A DNA stretch of 64,000 nucleotides from Bacteroidota bacterium (GTDB lineage: Bacteria > Bacteroidota > Bacteroidia > Bacteroidales > FEN-979), in NCBI GenBank assembly GCA_026391835.1, contig JAPLDF010000072.1, positions 1 to 64,000 of the forward strand, read 5' to 3'. Within the stretch, counting starts at the first letter, position 1. Every line of letters begins with the position of its first letter. The notes beneath the pieces were generated by a model. It was not told the origin of the DNA, searched no databases, and was given only the letters and a program-made list of their open reading frames with translations. Shown piece by piece: positions 1 through 8,161 of this stretch. The position numbers and the translations under genes were made by a program.

Positions 1-2872
1 CATACACGGCTGCTTTTAATCCCTGGAACTTCACATCAGAGATCTGGTAATCGTTATATTCATCATATATTATCGGGATGTCACGAAATCGTTCAAGACT
101 CGTGAAGAACGCGGCATCGGTGCCCGAATTAAGGTTAAACAGTGGGGCACCATACATGAAAGGAGCCCGGATACTTTCGGCAATTCTTGACTTGCCGGAT
201 TCGGTAGGACCTATGAAAAACAATGATGTAAAAAAACGTTCGATCGGAAAAATAACACTTCTGTGAGCGGATAAAATAGAGAAAAGAAGTGCCCACATGC
301 CATTACCATTATATTTATAGACATTGTTCATCAGTGTGGACCACTCTACCCATGAGGTTCGTTGTTCATGTTTGTAAACCAAAAAACGATCATACTCGTA
401 TCTGTCATTGTCAGACCGCTGATCCTTATAAATATTACTAAATGCAGGAGAGTAGTAGGTTACGTTTTTAAATGTCACCAATCCGAGTTCATCAACCTCA
501 GTAAAAGAATTACCAGCAATAATGCCATTTGCAAATGCAAAGAAACCCTCAGGTTGCCAACCGAATGTTGAAAATTCCCAGCACTTGGGGAATTGCAGTG
601 CAATACTTTCAAGTATTTTCTCATGATGAAAGGGTTTGCCATTTGTAAAAATATAGCCTCCGTTATTCCATAGAAATTTCTTGAACTGTTGCAATTCAAC
701 CATATCAGCACTCTTGAACTCAACATACTCCTCTTTTTTAAGTTCTGAATGAATAAGCTTAACAACTCTTTTATTCTTTACAGGATCAGCATCATACACC
801 TGAAACAAAGGTTCCATGAAGAAATTCCCAACCTTCACCAGGGTATTTTCGAGTGTGCGGAACACATAGAATATCTTGTTCCCGCTTTTATTTTGTGCTG
901 CAAAGAAACCATACCTTTGAAAAAAAGCCTGGTTAACATATGATGGAAGGTGCCCTATATCGAAGACAAATTGTTGATCATCAATAACAACTTGTTCCTG
1001 CCTCTGAACTGCCAGGTTCTTGCACTTCTCAACATAAGGGCGCAATATTTTTGAAAATGCGGACTGAGTGAGGTCGAATTGTTTGGCAATCCAATTGGTC
1101 TTGATATGGATAATGGTGTTGTCAAGTTTGGACAAAAACTCGGCAACCATCTCTACAAACTTCTTGGAACGTTTTGTGTCGGGTTGTCGTTTCAACGGAA
1201 TGACTAAACCACCCACATAAAAATCAAGGAAATCAATGTACACAACAGAATCATGATCGTCACTCAACGTATCAAAGGCATTCTCTTCAAGTACTTCAAC
1301 CTGCAGCCCATTTTCGGTCAGGAGCCGTCCAGCCTCGGCCAGCGGAAATTCAACATCATTTTCATCAACGATAAGTTTAAGGCCTTGAATTTTAACATTC
1401 TTTGTCAATTTTGCCAGCCGGGAAATATCATCTTTCTTAAGCGGACCATCCGGCAGACTGATGGTGTTTTCGTTTCCTTCGGCATGACATGAAACAACTC
1501 CTCCCGGGTCTGGTAGCAAAACAGCAAAGCCTTTGTCCTTAATCATCTCTTCTGCTGCATCAAGTCCGAAAAAACCTTTTTCCGGATGCTTGATTTTTGG
1601 AAGTTGCTTTTTTACATGCCGCTCAATGTCAGAGAGGTTCACATCCAGTTTTTTCGCAATGTCGCTGGTCAGATATCCCCGTGTTTCCTCATCTCCAATA
1701 AGTGAAACCTGGGAGACAAGTTCTTTGACCAGCTTTGCTTTTTGCAGTGGGTCCTGATCCACCTGCTCCTTAATCATATCGATGCGGAACGAAACGATAT
1801 CCTTCCGGTTATCTTCGATGAACGCCTTCAGGGTTTCAGCGCCATGTTTTAATACGAAAGAATCGGGATCTTCCCCTTCCGGCAAGACAACAATGTAAAC
1901 ATCAAGCCCCATTTGAAGTGGTGTATTGAGGTTAGCGGTGCTGGCCCTGATTCCGGTCGGGTCGCCATCATACACAATTGTGATGCAATTGGTGAACGAT
2001 TGTATCATCTTAACCTGATCTTCGCTCAGTGCAGTTCCAGAACCGGCCACTACATTCCTGATCCCGGCCAGGTGCCAACTGATCAGGTCGGTTTGACCTT
2101 CCACCAGCAGGCAATCATTCTCCTTCATGATCTCCTTTTTAGACTGGAATAGTCCATAAAGAGCCTTGCTCTTTTTGAATACTTCAGTATCCGGGCTGTT
2201 CAGGTACTTTTGTTTATCCTTTTCATTTGTAAGAATCCTTCCGGTAAAGCCTATCACCCGACCTGAACGATCGTAAAACGGGAACATGATCCGTTTTTGG
2301 AAGTAATCATAATACTGGCCTTGATCATTCTTCCTGATCAAGCCGGCGGACAATAAAATTTCATTTGAATACCCGGCCTGCCTGGCTGCTTTAAGCAGGT
2401 TATTACCGGTTTCAGCATAACCAATCTTAAATAGGTCAATCGCATTATTGAGTTTCCTTTCCTGGAGGTATTCCAGGGCCGGCTTGTTTTTCTCAATGTT
2501 TTCAGAGAAATGTTCCCGGGCCCAGTTCAGAACGGCAAAGATTCCATCACGCCGTTTTTGTGCATCGGAATAGTCTGCATCATTGCTATTCCTGGTGATG
2601 GCGATGCCATACTTACCAGCAATATAGGTGAGTGCTTCGGTATAACTCATTGCCTCATGCTCCCGAAGGAACTCGATGGCGTCGCCTGACTTGCCACATC
2701 CGAAACATTTGTATGAACCGCGAACCAGATTCACCATGAAGCTTGGTGTCTTTTCATGATGAAACGGGCAACAGGCTGTGTAATTAACACCCTTCTTTTT
2801 AAGTGTGATAAAATCACCAATGATATCGGCAATTTGGACAGCACCTTTCATTTCTTCTGCGTTCGATATCAT
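1..2872 (-). CDS. CHC2-Toprim primase with C-terminal P-loop ATPase domain (3' end outside window)
   Basis: This reads as the primase, probably primase-helicase, of an integrated element. The frame is open from the ATG at 2872 to the left edge, about 957 codons, with no interruption at the points I checked. The N-terminus has a DnaG-type zinc finger: CCPFHHEKTPSF near residues 33-44 and CFGCG about 15 residues later. A Toprim domain follows, with the glutamate in LVEGQTDL (around residue 258) and the DGD triad in IVYDGDPTG (around 300). Near the edge are a Walker A motif, GPTESGKS (codons around 211-188), and a Walker B-like IPIIYDEYN. Chromosomal DnaG has no C-terminal P-loop domain, so this fits the primases of plasmids, phages or ICEs. 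The two HTH genes upstream are on the same strand and may be co-transcribed. The ATPase subfamily cannot be fixed because the end is missing. Confidence 0.85.
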   Translation of the reverse strand, partial: MISNAEEMKGAVQIADIIGDFITLKKKGVNYTACCPFHHEKTPSFMVNLVRGSYKCFGCGKSGDAIEFLREHEAMSYTEALTYIAGKYGIAITRNSNDADYSDAQKRRDGIFAVLNWAREHFSENIEKNKPALEYLQERKLNNAIDLFKIGYAETGNNLLKAARQAGYSNEILLSAGLIRKNDQGQYYDYFQKRIMFPFYDRSGRVIGFTGRILTNEKDKQKYLNSPDTEVFKKSKALYGLFQSKKEIMKENDCLLVEGQTDLISWHLAGIRNVVAGSGTALSEDQVKMIQSFTNCITIVYDGDPTGIRASTANLNTPLQMGLDVYIVVLPEGEDPDSFVLKHGAETLKAFIEDNRKDIVSFRIDMIKEQVDQDPLQKAKLVKELVSQVSLIGDEETRGYLTSDIAKKLDVNLSDIERHVKKQLPKIKHPEKGFFGLDAAEEMIKDKGFAVLLPDPGGVVSCHAEGNENTISLPDGPLKKDDISRLAKLTKNVKIQGLKLIVDENDVEFPLAEAGRLLTENGLQVEVLEENAFDTLSDDHDSVVYIDFLDFYVGGLVIPLKRQPDTKRSKKFVEMVAEFLSKLDNTIIHIKTNWIAKQFDLTQSAFSKILRPYVEKCKNLAVQRQEQVVIDDQQFVFDIGHLPSYVNQAFFQRYGFFAAQNKSGNKIFYVFRTLENTLVKVGNFFMEPLFQVYDADPVKNKRVVKLIHSELKKEEYVEFKSADMVELQQFKKFLWNNGGYIFTNGKPFHHEKILESIALQFPKCWEFSTFGWQPEGFFAFANGIIAGNSFTEVDELGLVTFKNVTYYSPAFSNIYKDQRSDNDRYEYDRFLVYKHEQRTSWVEWSTLMNNVYKYNGNGMWALLFSILSAHRSVIFPIERFFTSLFFIGPTESGKSRIAESIRAPFMYGAPLFNLNSGTDAAFFTSLERFRDIPIIYDEYNDYQISDVKFQGLKAAVY

Positions 2873-2943
2873 GTTGATGTTTTTAATAATTGAATCTGGC
2901 GGTAAAATTTGACACCCTGCTAGTAGTTTAACCGAATTGTTTA

Positions 2944-3123
2944 TCAGCACTTTCTTAAGTCCTCCATTACTTCACTTTGAAAGTAAAATAGTTTGCCCCC
3001 AATTTTATGTGAGCGGACGAGACCTGCCTTACTCCATTTATGAAGTGCAGGTCTGCTAACTCCGATCATTTTACAGACGTATGGAGCCGTAACAGGTTTT
3101 TCAATTATTGGTTTTTCGTTCAT
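2944..3123 (-). CDS. Small excisionase-like HTH protein (copy 2)
   Basis: A 59-residue protein that is almost entirely a MerR/Xis-type helix-turn-helix (HTH_17). The helix reads VCKMIGVSRPALHKWSKAG and is followed by a wing, HKIGGKLFYF. The start at MNEKPIIEKPV was chosen because it matches the start of the neighbouring paralogue; an upstream ATG at 3150 would add nine residues without similarity. The family acts as excisionases or small regulators of mobile elements. It lies 71 bp upstream of the primase on the same strand. About 70% of its residues match the gene at 3369-3551, so the two arose by tandem duplication. Whether it controls excision, replication or transcription is not visible. 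Confidence 0.75.
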   Translation of the reverse strand: MNEKPIIEKPVTAPYVCKMIGVSRPALHKWSKAGLVRSHKIGGKLFYFQSEVMEDLRKC

Positions 3124-3178
3124 TTTGTTTATTTGAATTAACAGCAGCAAAAGTATGAATCATGAAATTAACTATACA

Positions 3179-3195
3179 ATAAAGTTATCAACAAC
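3179..3195 (-). promoter_or_regulatory. Conserved upstream element of the HTH genes, copy near 2944-3123 gene
   Basis: A 17-bp sequence, ATAAAGTTATCAACAAC, lies 56 bp upstream of the start of this HTH gene. The identical sequence occurs at 3608-3624, 57 bp upstream of the other HTH gene, and nearby GCAAAAGTAT is also shared. It contains TTATCAACA, one mismatch from the DnaA box TTATCCACA. Conservation at a fixed distance from both starts suggests a shared operator, promoter part or replication-protein site. The alternative is unselected carry-over from the duplication. Confidence 0.5.
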
Positions 3196-3203
3196 TACTT
3201 GAT

Positions 3204-3258
3204 TAACAATACACTAACAATAAACTGACAATAAACCAACAATAAACTAACAGTAACC
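3204..3258. repeat. Five contiguous 11-bp iteron-like repeats
   Basis: Five head-to-tail 11-bp units occupy 3204-3214, 3215-3225, 3226-3236, 3237-3247 and 3248-3258. Units 2-4 read NNACAATAAAC (TAACAATAAAC, TGACAATAAAC, CAACAATAAAC); the outer units have two or three changes. An 11-bp period places one unit on each helical turn, so a protein would meet every unit on the same DNA face. The array lies between the two HTH genes and immediately beside the DnaA-box-like element. Iterons for a replication protein, or tandem Xis sites, are the most likely roles; both are inference. Confidence 0.6.
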
Positions 3259-3368
3259 GAAACATCAATTAATCCGTAAAAACTCCTATAAACGGGACAA
3301 AATTTGGTTGCCGATTTATTGAATAATTCAGCCCAAGTATACTTGGGCCATAATGCGGTGTTCCTTGA

Positions 3369-3551
3369 TCATTGGCACTTCCTTAGGTCCTCCATTACTT
3401 CACTTTCAAAGTAAAAAAGCTTACCACCAAGTTTATAATGGCGGACGAGGCCTGCCTTGCTGTATCTATGGAGGGCAGGTCTGCTAATTCCGATCATTTT
3501 ACAGACATAGTTTGCCGTAACCGGTTTTTCAATTGTTGTCATTTTGACCAT
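3369..3551 (-). CDS. Small excisionase-like HTH protein (copy 1)
   Basis: A 60-residue single-domain HTH_17 (MerR/Xis-type) protein with the helix VCKMIGISRPALHRYSKAG and wing YKLGGKLFYF. It is the upstream paralogue of the gene at 2944-3123; both end in SEVMEDLRKC. The start could be at 3551 (MVKMTTIEK) or at 3542 (MTTIEK). Paired small HTH proteins ahead of a primase are common in integrative elements, one often acting as excisionase and the other as regulator. No integrase is in the window; it would be expected to the left. Confidence 0.7.
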   Translation of the reverse strand: MVKMTTIEKPVTANYVCKMIGISRPALHRYSKAGLVRHYKLGGKLFYFESEVMEDLRKCQ

Positions 3552-3947
3552 GGTGTTTATATAAAATTACAAGAGGCAAAAGTATCAAACCAGGAATCAA
3601 AAAATTCATAAAGTTATCAACAACACGCTGATTATTAACGTGTTATTACTTGTATTTGCTGCCATTTACCCAGATTGGCAAACATTTACTGAAACAACAT
3701 GAAAGGAAGGGTGAAAAAAAGAGCAATTGTCCTTTTTGGCAATGCAGTTTTAGAGCGAAAAACCTTGTTGAAATTACAATAGGAAAATATTGTAGCCGAT
3801 CCCTTCAGCAGAGCTATGACTGCTATTACATTTTTAAAGAACCGTTTTAGGGGATGTGAAGTTTATTGTAAAAGCTTCATCATCAAGATAAACCTGAGTA
3901 TGATGATGAATTAAACAATAATTAAAATGTCTTTGGGATTAATAACT
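3552..3947. other. Intergenic stretch without recognised gene
   Basis: An AT-rich stretch of about 400 bp between the HTH gene and the HEPN gene. It holds the 17-bp upstream element at 3608-3624. I see no other motif. A short open frame at 3650-3850 has no recognisable domain or plausible composition. Confidence 0.5.
3608..3624 (-). promoter_or_regulatory. Conserved upstream element of the HTH genes, copy near 3369-3551 gene
   Basis: Second, identical copy of ATAAAGTTATCAACAAC, 57 bp upstream of the first HTH gene. It again contains TTATCAACA, close to a DnaA box. There are no iteron-like units beside this copy, so the array at 3204-3258 is not simply part of the duplicated segment. Confidence 0.5.
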
Positions 3948-4337
3948 TTAACCAGCAATCCGGGACATAACTTTTTCCCGGATTTGATTGACGATGAGCA
4001 TCAGCTCATTTATTTCCATAAAGGAAGGCTCAAGAAAATCACCCGGATACCTGACCTCAATACCATAATCGGTAAGATTCAGGGGATCAATTTCAGAAAA
4101 GCTGGCATCAATTGCAGCACAACGTTGCAGGAGGAATTCCAGATTATGCGTTCGTTCAGGCTCAATTCCATTAAAAATCAGGTAAGCTTTGAGATATTTT
4201 TCGGTGGCCTGCTGACAATGAAACCCCATGGTACCCCGGGCGATTGAATCGGCCTCCAGCAATTGATGAACAACCAACCGGTCCTCATCTGCTTTTTCAA
4301 TCCATTGTTGAACGTATCTCTTTAATTCGTCGTTCAT
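3948..4337 (-). CDS. HEPN-domain protein, partner of MNT nucleotidyltransferase
   Basis: A 129-residue HEPN protein (PF05168 type), recognised from the block FHCQQATEKYLKAYLIFNG (residues 39-57) and PERTHNLEFLL. HEPN proteins are often RNase toxins paired with minimal nucleotidyltransferases. Its ATG overlaps the stop of the upstream MNT gene by 4 bp, so the two are translated as a unit. The usual C-terminal R-x4-6-H catalytic motif is not apparent. The only match is R34-x5-H40, which lies in the conserved second-helix block, not where the catalytic motif is normally found. The R-x4-H-x-Y motif that MntA modifies in HepT is also absent. RNase activity is therefore uncertain. It is cargo just inside the proposed element boundary at 4949. 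Confidence 0.8.
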   Translation of the reverse strand: MNDELKRYVQQWIEKADEDRLVVHQLLEADSIARGTMGFHCQQATEKYLKAYLIFNGIEPERTHNLEFLLQRCAAIDASFSEIDPLNLTDYGIEVRYPGDFLEPSFMEINELMLIVNQIREKVMSRIAG

Positions 4338-4654
4338 ACATATACTCCTTCCTTCATCGCTGATCGTACAATATGGCCAGGAAGGTTGCTCTTTGCTTCA
4401 ATATCGTTTCTGGATTGGATAATGATATCAGCAAGTATGCACAATTTGGCAAGTGATTTTCTGATGAGTGCCTGAAAGTAAAGGCGCTGGTGGTCATCCA
4501 TGGGGTCTTTGGAAACAACCAGGAAATCATAATCGGAATTGATTTGATTGTCCCCTCTTGCCCTGGAGCCAAACATGATCACCTCAGATTCAGGTAAAAA
4601 ATTGCTGATGACCTTTTTAATTTCCGTAATTTTGTTTACTTCGGATACCATCAT
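4334..4654 (-). CDS. MNT-type minimal nucleotidyltransferase (antitoxin-like)
   Basis: A 106-residue minimal nucleotidyltransferase. It carries G29-S30 (FGSRARG), ten residues, then D41-x-D43 (SDYDFLVV), which is exactly the GSX10DXD pattern of MntA-like enzymes. A third carboxylate is likely in LADIII. MntA-type partners neutralise HEPN toxins by AMPylation; this is family knowledge and not visible here. The start was placed at 4654 (MMVSEVNK); 4684 is possible but adds a hydrophobic stretch unlike the family. It is the first gene of the two-gene unit, with a 4-bp overlap to the HEPN gene. Confidence 0.8.
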   Translation of the reverse strand: MMVSEVNKITEIKKVISNFLPESEVIMFGSRARGDNQINSDYDFLVVSKDPMDDHQRLYFQALIRKSLAKLCILADIIIQSRNDIEAKSNLPGHIVRSAMKEGVYV

Positions 4655-4862
4655 GAACCTAATTATAACAGCAAAGGTAAACAATGTTCTATCAAATCGG
4701 AGTTCAACACATCTAATAATTACTTGCTGTTTGATTATCCTTTGTAAATTTACTTAATTTGCCTTACACGTATTGAAATTTCGGAAAGGATAGGATATCG
4801 GAAAGCACAGAACCCCTGACCCATTCAGGTCAGCTTAAAAACTGTTAAAAAACCCGGCTAAG

Positions 4863-4949
4863 AAGTTGCCACAACACCCGACTGACATCCGGAAACATCA
4901 GTAAAATCAATACACCCCTGAGGCGGTTCGAATCCCTCACATCCCACCA
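4863..4949 (+). other. tRNA 3'-end-like attachment site (attR-like)
   Basis: The segment 4920-4949 looks like the last part of a tRNA: a T-loop GGTTCGAATCC, a seven-base acceptor half ACATCCC, discriminator A and CCA at 4947-4949. No 5' half (it would start GGGATGT) or anticodon arm precedes it, and the T-stem has a mismatch, so this is not a functional tRNA. Tyrosine integrases commonly use tRNA 3' ends and leave such a fragment at one junction. The primase, HTH genes and HEPN/MNT pair lie on the left, so this would be the right junction, with the complete tRNA and the integrase beyond the left edge. AAGTTGCCACAA at 4863, 64 bp before the T-loop, recurs at 9137 and may be an integrase arm site. 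Confidence 0.55.
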
Positions 4950-4950
4950 T

Positions 4951-4980
4951 AAAGCACTGACATTCAGTGCTTTATTTTTT
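4951..4980 (+). terminator. Rho-independent terminator after the tRNA-like fragment
   Basis: A perfect 10-bp stem, AAAGCACTGA (4951-4960) with TCAGTGCTTT (4964-4973), has a three-base loop and is followed by a T-run. It starts one base after the CCA at 4947-4949, the place where the original tRNA gene would have had its terminator. This supports the junction lying at or just before 4949. Confidence 0.75.
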
Positions 4981-4996
4981 TTAGATAATGATTGTA

Positions 4997-5286
4997 ATCA
5001 AGTGGAATTACTGGGGAGAAGGAAATATCGGATTTCAGATATCAGATTTCACATTTGAACAACTTTTCAACATACCCTTCATTTTTTATGCCACAACCCT
5101 GATTAACCATAAAAAAGTATGGACACAATGGAAAATCAGGACAAATCAACATTTAACGACCATCTGCGTGAAAGAACCATTCAGAGCAATGAAATCAAAG
5201 ATTAAGATAAAAAATGGGGGTCAAAGATGTGAAATATGAAATGTGAATTTTGCTTTGCTACATTCCCCCCAAAAATTCCTCTTGAT
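4997..5286. repeat. MITE-like element with terminal inverted repeats (290 bp)
   Basis: The left end, ATCAAGTGGAATTACTGGGG, matches the reverse complement of the right end, ATCAAGAGGAATTTTTGGGG, with three mismatches. Inside are GGATTTCAGAT-type and GTGAAATATGAAATGTG-type stretches that also occur in the related element at 24801-24964 and partly at 10803-10860. The two short open frames inside have no recognisable domain. Terminal inverted repeats, no coding capacity and several copies fit a miniature transposable element. No target-site duplication was established. Confidence 0.5.
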
Positions 5287-5366
5287 CCGAAACCCGGTTG
5301 TTGTGGCGATGATCCCGCTGCCATCATTTTTCGGATCTCCTTGATTCACAATAAGTGTAAAAGTTA

Positions 5367-8105
5367 TTAAAAAGCCCGGATAGCCCGGACAGAGATTATG
5401 AAGTATTTATCGCTTTCGTATACGTCCCCATTGAAGAAGACATGGACCCATACCTGGGTAGCACTGATTTCGGTGGAACTCCAATAGGTGCCGGTAGTAA
5501 AGTTACCAACCACGGTTTTTTGTAAGTATAACAAATTCAATTCATATTTAGACGGTAAATACCAATCACCATATGTAACACCATCAACTGTTACTGAATA
5601 TTCATTACACAGGGTAGCGGCAAAGTTGTTTCCATCCACCGGACCCTGATTGGCGATGATGATGGCTGTGTTTTTTAATCCTGCACCCACGCCATCAGCT
5701 CTGGCACGTGTATTTGTATTTGAACCACCGTACCATCTTATGTTATTACTTTGGTCAGATGTGGCTGCAATCAGTCCGTGCCTTCCTCCGTCATAAACAT
5801 AAAACACGATGCCACCACCATAACTGTCGCCAATGGCATGGGTTGATCCATCTAATTTTGCTTTATCAGCAGCGCTCATAGTTCCGGCAGCGATTGTGGT
5901 GGCTGCCGAAATTGAAATAGCCGGAGTGGTGGTTCCTGTAGCCACACTTATCGGAGCAGTGCCCGTTACCGCTGTTACTGTTCCATTTCCAGTACCGGCG
6001 CCAATGGTTGTCCTTACTGTAGCCGCATTGGCATCGTTCAATATGTCGAAAGCAAAATCAGTGATAGGGTAAGCCGTTATGTTTCCGGTGCTTTTCCGGG
6101 ATGGAAAAGTGTTGGCCGTAAGTGAAAGGTCGGCTGGTACTGCCGATGCGGCTGTATTGTTTACCTTTATAGTGTTAGCTGCCATATTTGCCATCTTGAC
6201 ATTGGTGACCGCACTTGCAGAAATGGCAGCAGGAAAACTTCCTGTACCCGAGCCTGTTACATCGCCGGTAAGGGTGATGGTTTGGTTTCCTGTATTTGTA
6301 CCTGTTATTGCATCTAATTTTGTTTTATCAGCAGCGCTCATGCTTCCGGCGGTTGAGGCAGTGGCAGCCGAAACTGAAATGGCTGGAGCACTTCCGCCAG
6401 ATGACACAATTGGTGCTGTTCCTGTAACTCCTGTAACTGTGCCATTACCTGTACCGGCACCAATGGTTGTCCTTACCGATGTAGCATCAGCGTCATTCAA
6501 AATGTCGAAAGCAAAATCGGTGATAGGGTTAGCCGTGATGTTCCCTGTACTTTTCCGGGAAGGAAATGTATTGGCAATAATTGGAAAATCAGATGGAGTA
6601 GCCAGAGAACCTGTTGAATTTACTTTTATAGAATTGCTGAGCATAGGCGCCATCTTTGGATTCGTGACCGATGCAGCGGAAATTGTTGCAGCAAAACTGC
6701 CTGTTCCCGAACCAGTAACATCGCCGGTAAGGGTGATGGTTTGGTCACCGGTATTTGTGCCTGTTATTGCATTTAGTTTTGTTTTATCCGCCGCGCTCAT
6801 GCTTCCGGCTGCAGAAGTTGTTGCTGCTGAGATTGAAATGACAGGAGCGCTTCCGCCGGATGAAACAATTGGAGTTGTTCCGGTAACACCTGTAACGGTT
6901 CCAACTGACGGAGCAGTCCAGCTTGTGCCACCGCTGCCGTTGGTTGTAAGTACATATCCGCTTGTCCCCCGTGTTGCAGGCAGTTCAAGACTTGTTCCCA
7001 TTCCGTTTCCATTGATGGTCAATAAACCGCCAATGGTTGTATTGGCGTTTTTTTGAATCACAAAAGCATTGCTTCTGCTACCTGTACCTGTGCCATTTCC
7101 TACAACAAAAACCCTGTCGGTAATATTATTCGCAACGGAATAAGTAGTAGGGTAATTACCAACGGCTGCTTCACCATCAGAAAACGCAATACTGCCAATT
7201 CCAGTTGCAAATGTATAGTTACCTAAGGCAGTATTACCCTGACCTGTAGCGGTTGAACCGATTCCGGAGGCAGAATTATCCTTTCCCGCCGCAAAGGAAT
7301 AAAAACCAAATGCAGTATTACCCTGACCAAACGCTGTTGACGCAAGTCCTGATGAGTTATTACCTATACCCGAAACCGTTGAATAATTCCCATTGGCAGT
7401 ATTTGTGCTGCCACCTGATACAACCGAAGCAGTGCCGTTTGCAGTGTTGTTTTCACCACCCCCAACTACTGACCCATCCCCACTTGACACCATGGAACTG
7501 CTCATTCTTGAAATTTGAAGATCAACAGCATATTGCCCCCTGTTCATTCCGCCAGCCGATGTCCCATCGGGTTGCTTGGCAAGGATGGCGCCGTTTCCTT
7601 TGGGCGAAAGCACAAAATTCACATTGGCCTGGGCATCGTTTCGTGCCAACAGTTTTACTCCGTATCTGGCGTTGAAGGAGTAATTGCTTTCGGTGAAGTT
7701 GGGGGTAAATTTCACGTATTTCGTTCCATTGTATTTCAGAATATCGTCCGTTAACGAACCACTTAAATTAAAGTTAGCTGTAAAAAAAGGGTCGGTTTCG
7801 GTTTCAATTCCTGAGCCGATACTTTTCCATGCAGTGCCATTGTAATAATAAAAACCAGGTGTCACATCGCTGACTGTTGCGGTATTGTACACCAATAAGC
7901 TTGCAGCAGGTGAAATAACAGTTGTTACATCAGTGGTCCCTGTAAGCGCTATTCGTGGTATTAACAAACCCTTATTTGCTGCACTCACATCGAGCATGGC
8001 ACTGTTGTCGGCATTGGCTCCCGTGCTGTTGATCCCCACCTGTGCCTGTGCTGAAATGGAAACCACGAAAAGAAAAATTGCGATAAATCTGCTGGTCATT
8101 TTCAT
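5367..8105 (-). CDS. Secreted surface protein with tail-fibre-like and YadA-head repeats, C-terminal DUF1566-like domain
   Basis: A 912-residue protein with a clear signal peptide (MKMTSRFIAIFLFVVSISAQ, cleavage after AQAQ). The mature N-terminus has the QVGIN...AMLDV...GLLIPR block seen in many Bacteroidota surface proteins and shared with the gene at 11294-14359. Residues of about 210-320 contain short repeats such as STAFGQGNTAFG and STATGQGNTALG, typical of the YadA head (a left-handed roll). Residues of about 400-760 hold two copies, about 165 residues long, of a Thr/Ser/Gly-rich fibre-like repeat (SAADKTKL, TGDVTGSGTGSF, TFPSRKSTGNITA), plus part of a third. The last 150 residues (GGGIVFYVYDGGRHGLIAA, WYLPSKYELNLLY, YWSSTEI) look like a DUF1566/Lcl C-terminal lectin-like domain. 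An adhesin or surface filament is the likely role; the ligand is unknown. Confidence 0.75.
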   Translation of the reverse strand: MKMTSRFIAIFLFVVSISAQAQVGINSTGANADNSAMLDVSAANKGLLIPRIALTGTTDVTTVISPAASLLVYNTATVSDVTPGFYYYNGTAWKSIGSGIETETDPFFTANFNLSGSLTDDILKYNGTKYVKFTPNFTESNYSFNARYGVKLLARNDAQANVNFVLSPKGNGAILAKQPDGTSAGGMNRGQYAVDLQISRMSSSMVSSGDGSVVGGGENNTANGTASVVSGGSTNTANGNYSTVSGIGNNSSGLASTAFGQGNTAFGFYSFAAGKDNSASGIGSTATGQGNTALGNYTFATGIGSIAFSDGEAAVGNYPTTYSVANNITDRVFVVGNGTGTGSRSNAFVIQKNANTTIGGLLTINGNGMGTSLELPATRGTSGYVLTTNGSGGTSWTAPSVGTVTGVTGTTPIVSSGGSAPVISISAATTSAAGSMSAADKTKLNAITGTNTGDQTITLTGDVTGSGTGSFAATISAASVTNPKMAPMLSNSIKVNSTGSLATPSDFPIIANTFPSRKSTGNITANPITDFAFDILNDADATSVRTTIGAGTGNGTVTGVTGTAPIVSSGGSAPAISVSAATASTAGSMSAADKTKLDAITGTNTGNQTITLTGDVTGSGTGSFPAAISASAVTNVKMANMAANTIKVNNTAASAVPADLSLTANTFPSRKSTGNITAYPITDFAFDILNDANAATVRTTIGAGTGNGTVTAVTGTAPISVATGTTTPAISISAATTIAAGTMSAADKAKLDGSTHAIGDSYGGGIVFYVYDGGRHGLIAATSDQSNNIRWYGGSNTNTRARADGVGAGLKNTAIIIANQGPVDGNNFAATLCNEYSVTVDGVTYGDWYLPSKYELNLLYLQKTVVGNFTTGTYWSSTEISATQVWVHVFFNGDVYESDKYFIISVRAIRAF

Positions 8106-8161
8106 TGTAAAGAATAGTTAGGCAATGTAGCTGTTATTTATTTGATACAATGTGAGTTATG

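Noticed and set aside
3650-3850. Open frame of 66 codons
   Set aside because: No recognisable domain, poor start context and no supporting neighbour.
4863-4949. A complete tRNA gene
   Set aside because: There is no matching acceptor 5' half, D-arm or anticodon arm, and the T-stem has a mismatch; only the 3' end is present.
5833-7056. Long plus-strand open frames across the large surface protein, up to 325 codons
   Set aside because: They are antisense shadows created by the repeated Gly/Thr/Ala-rich codons of the minus-strand gene; the predicted products are low-complexity and have no domain.
5367-8105. Prophage tail fibre
   Set aside because: The protein has a signal peptide and no other structural phage gene lies near it, so it is a surface protein with fibre-like repeats.
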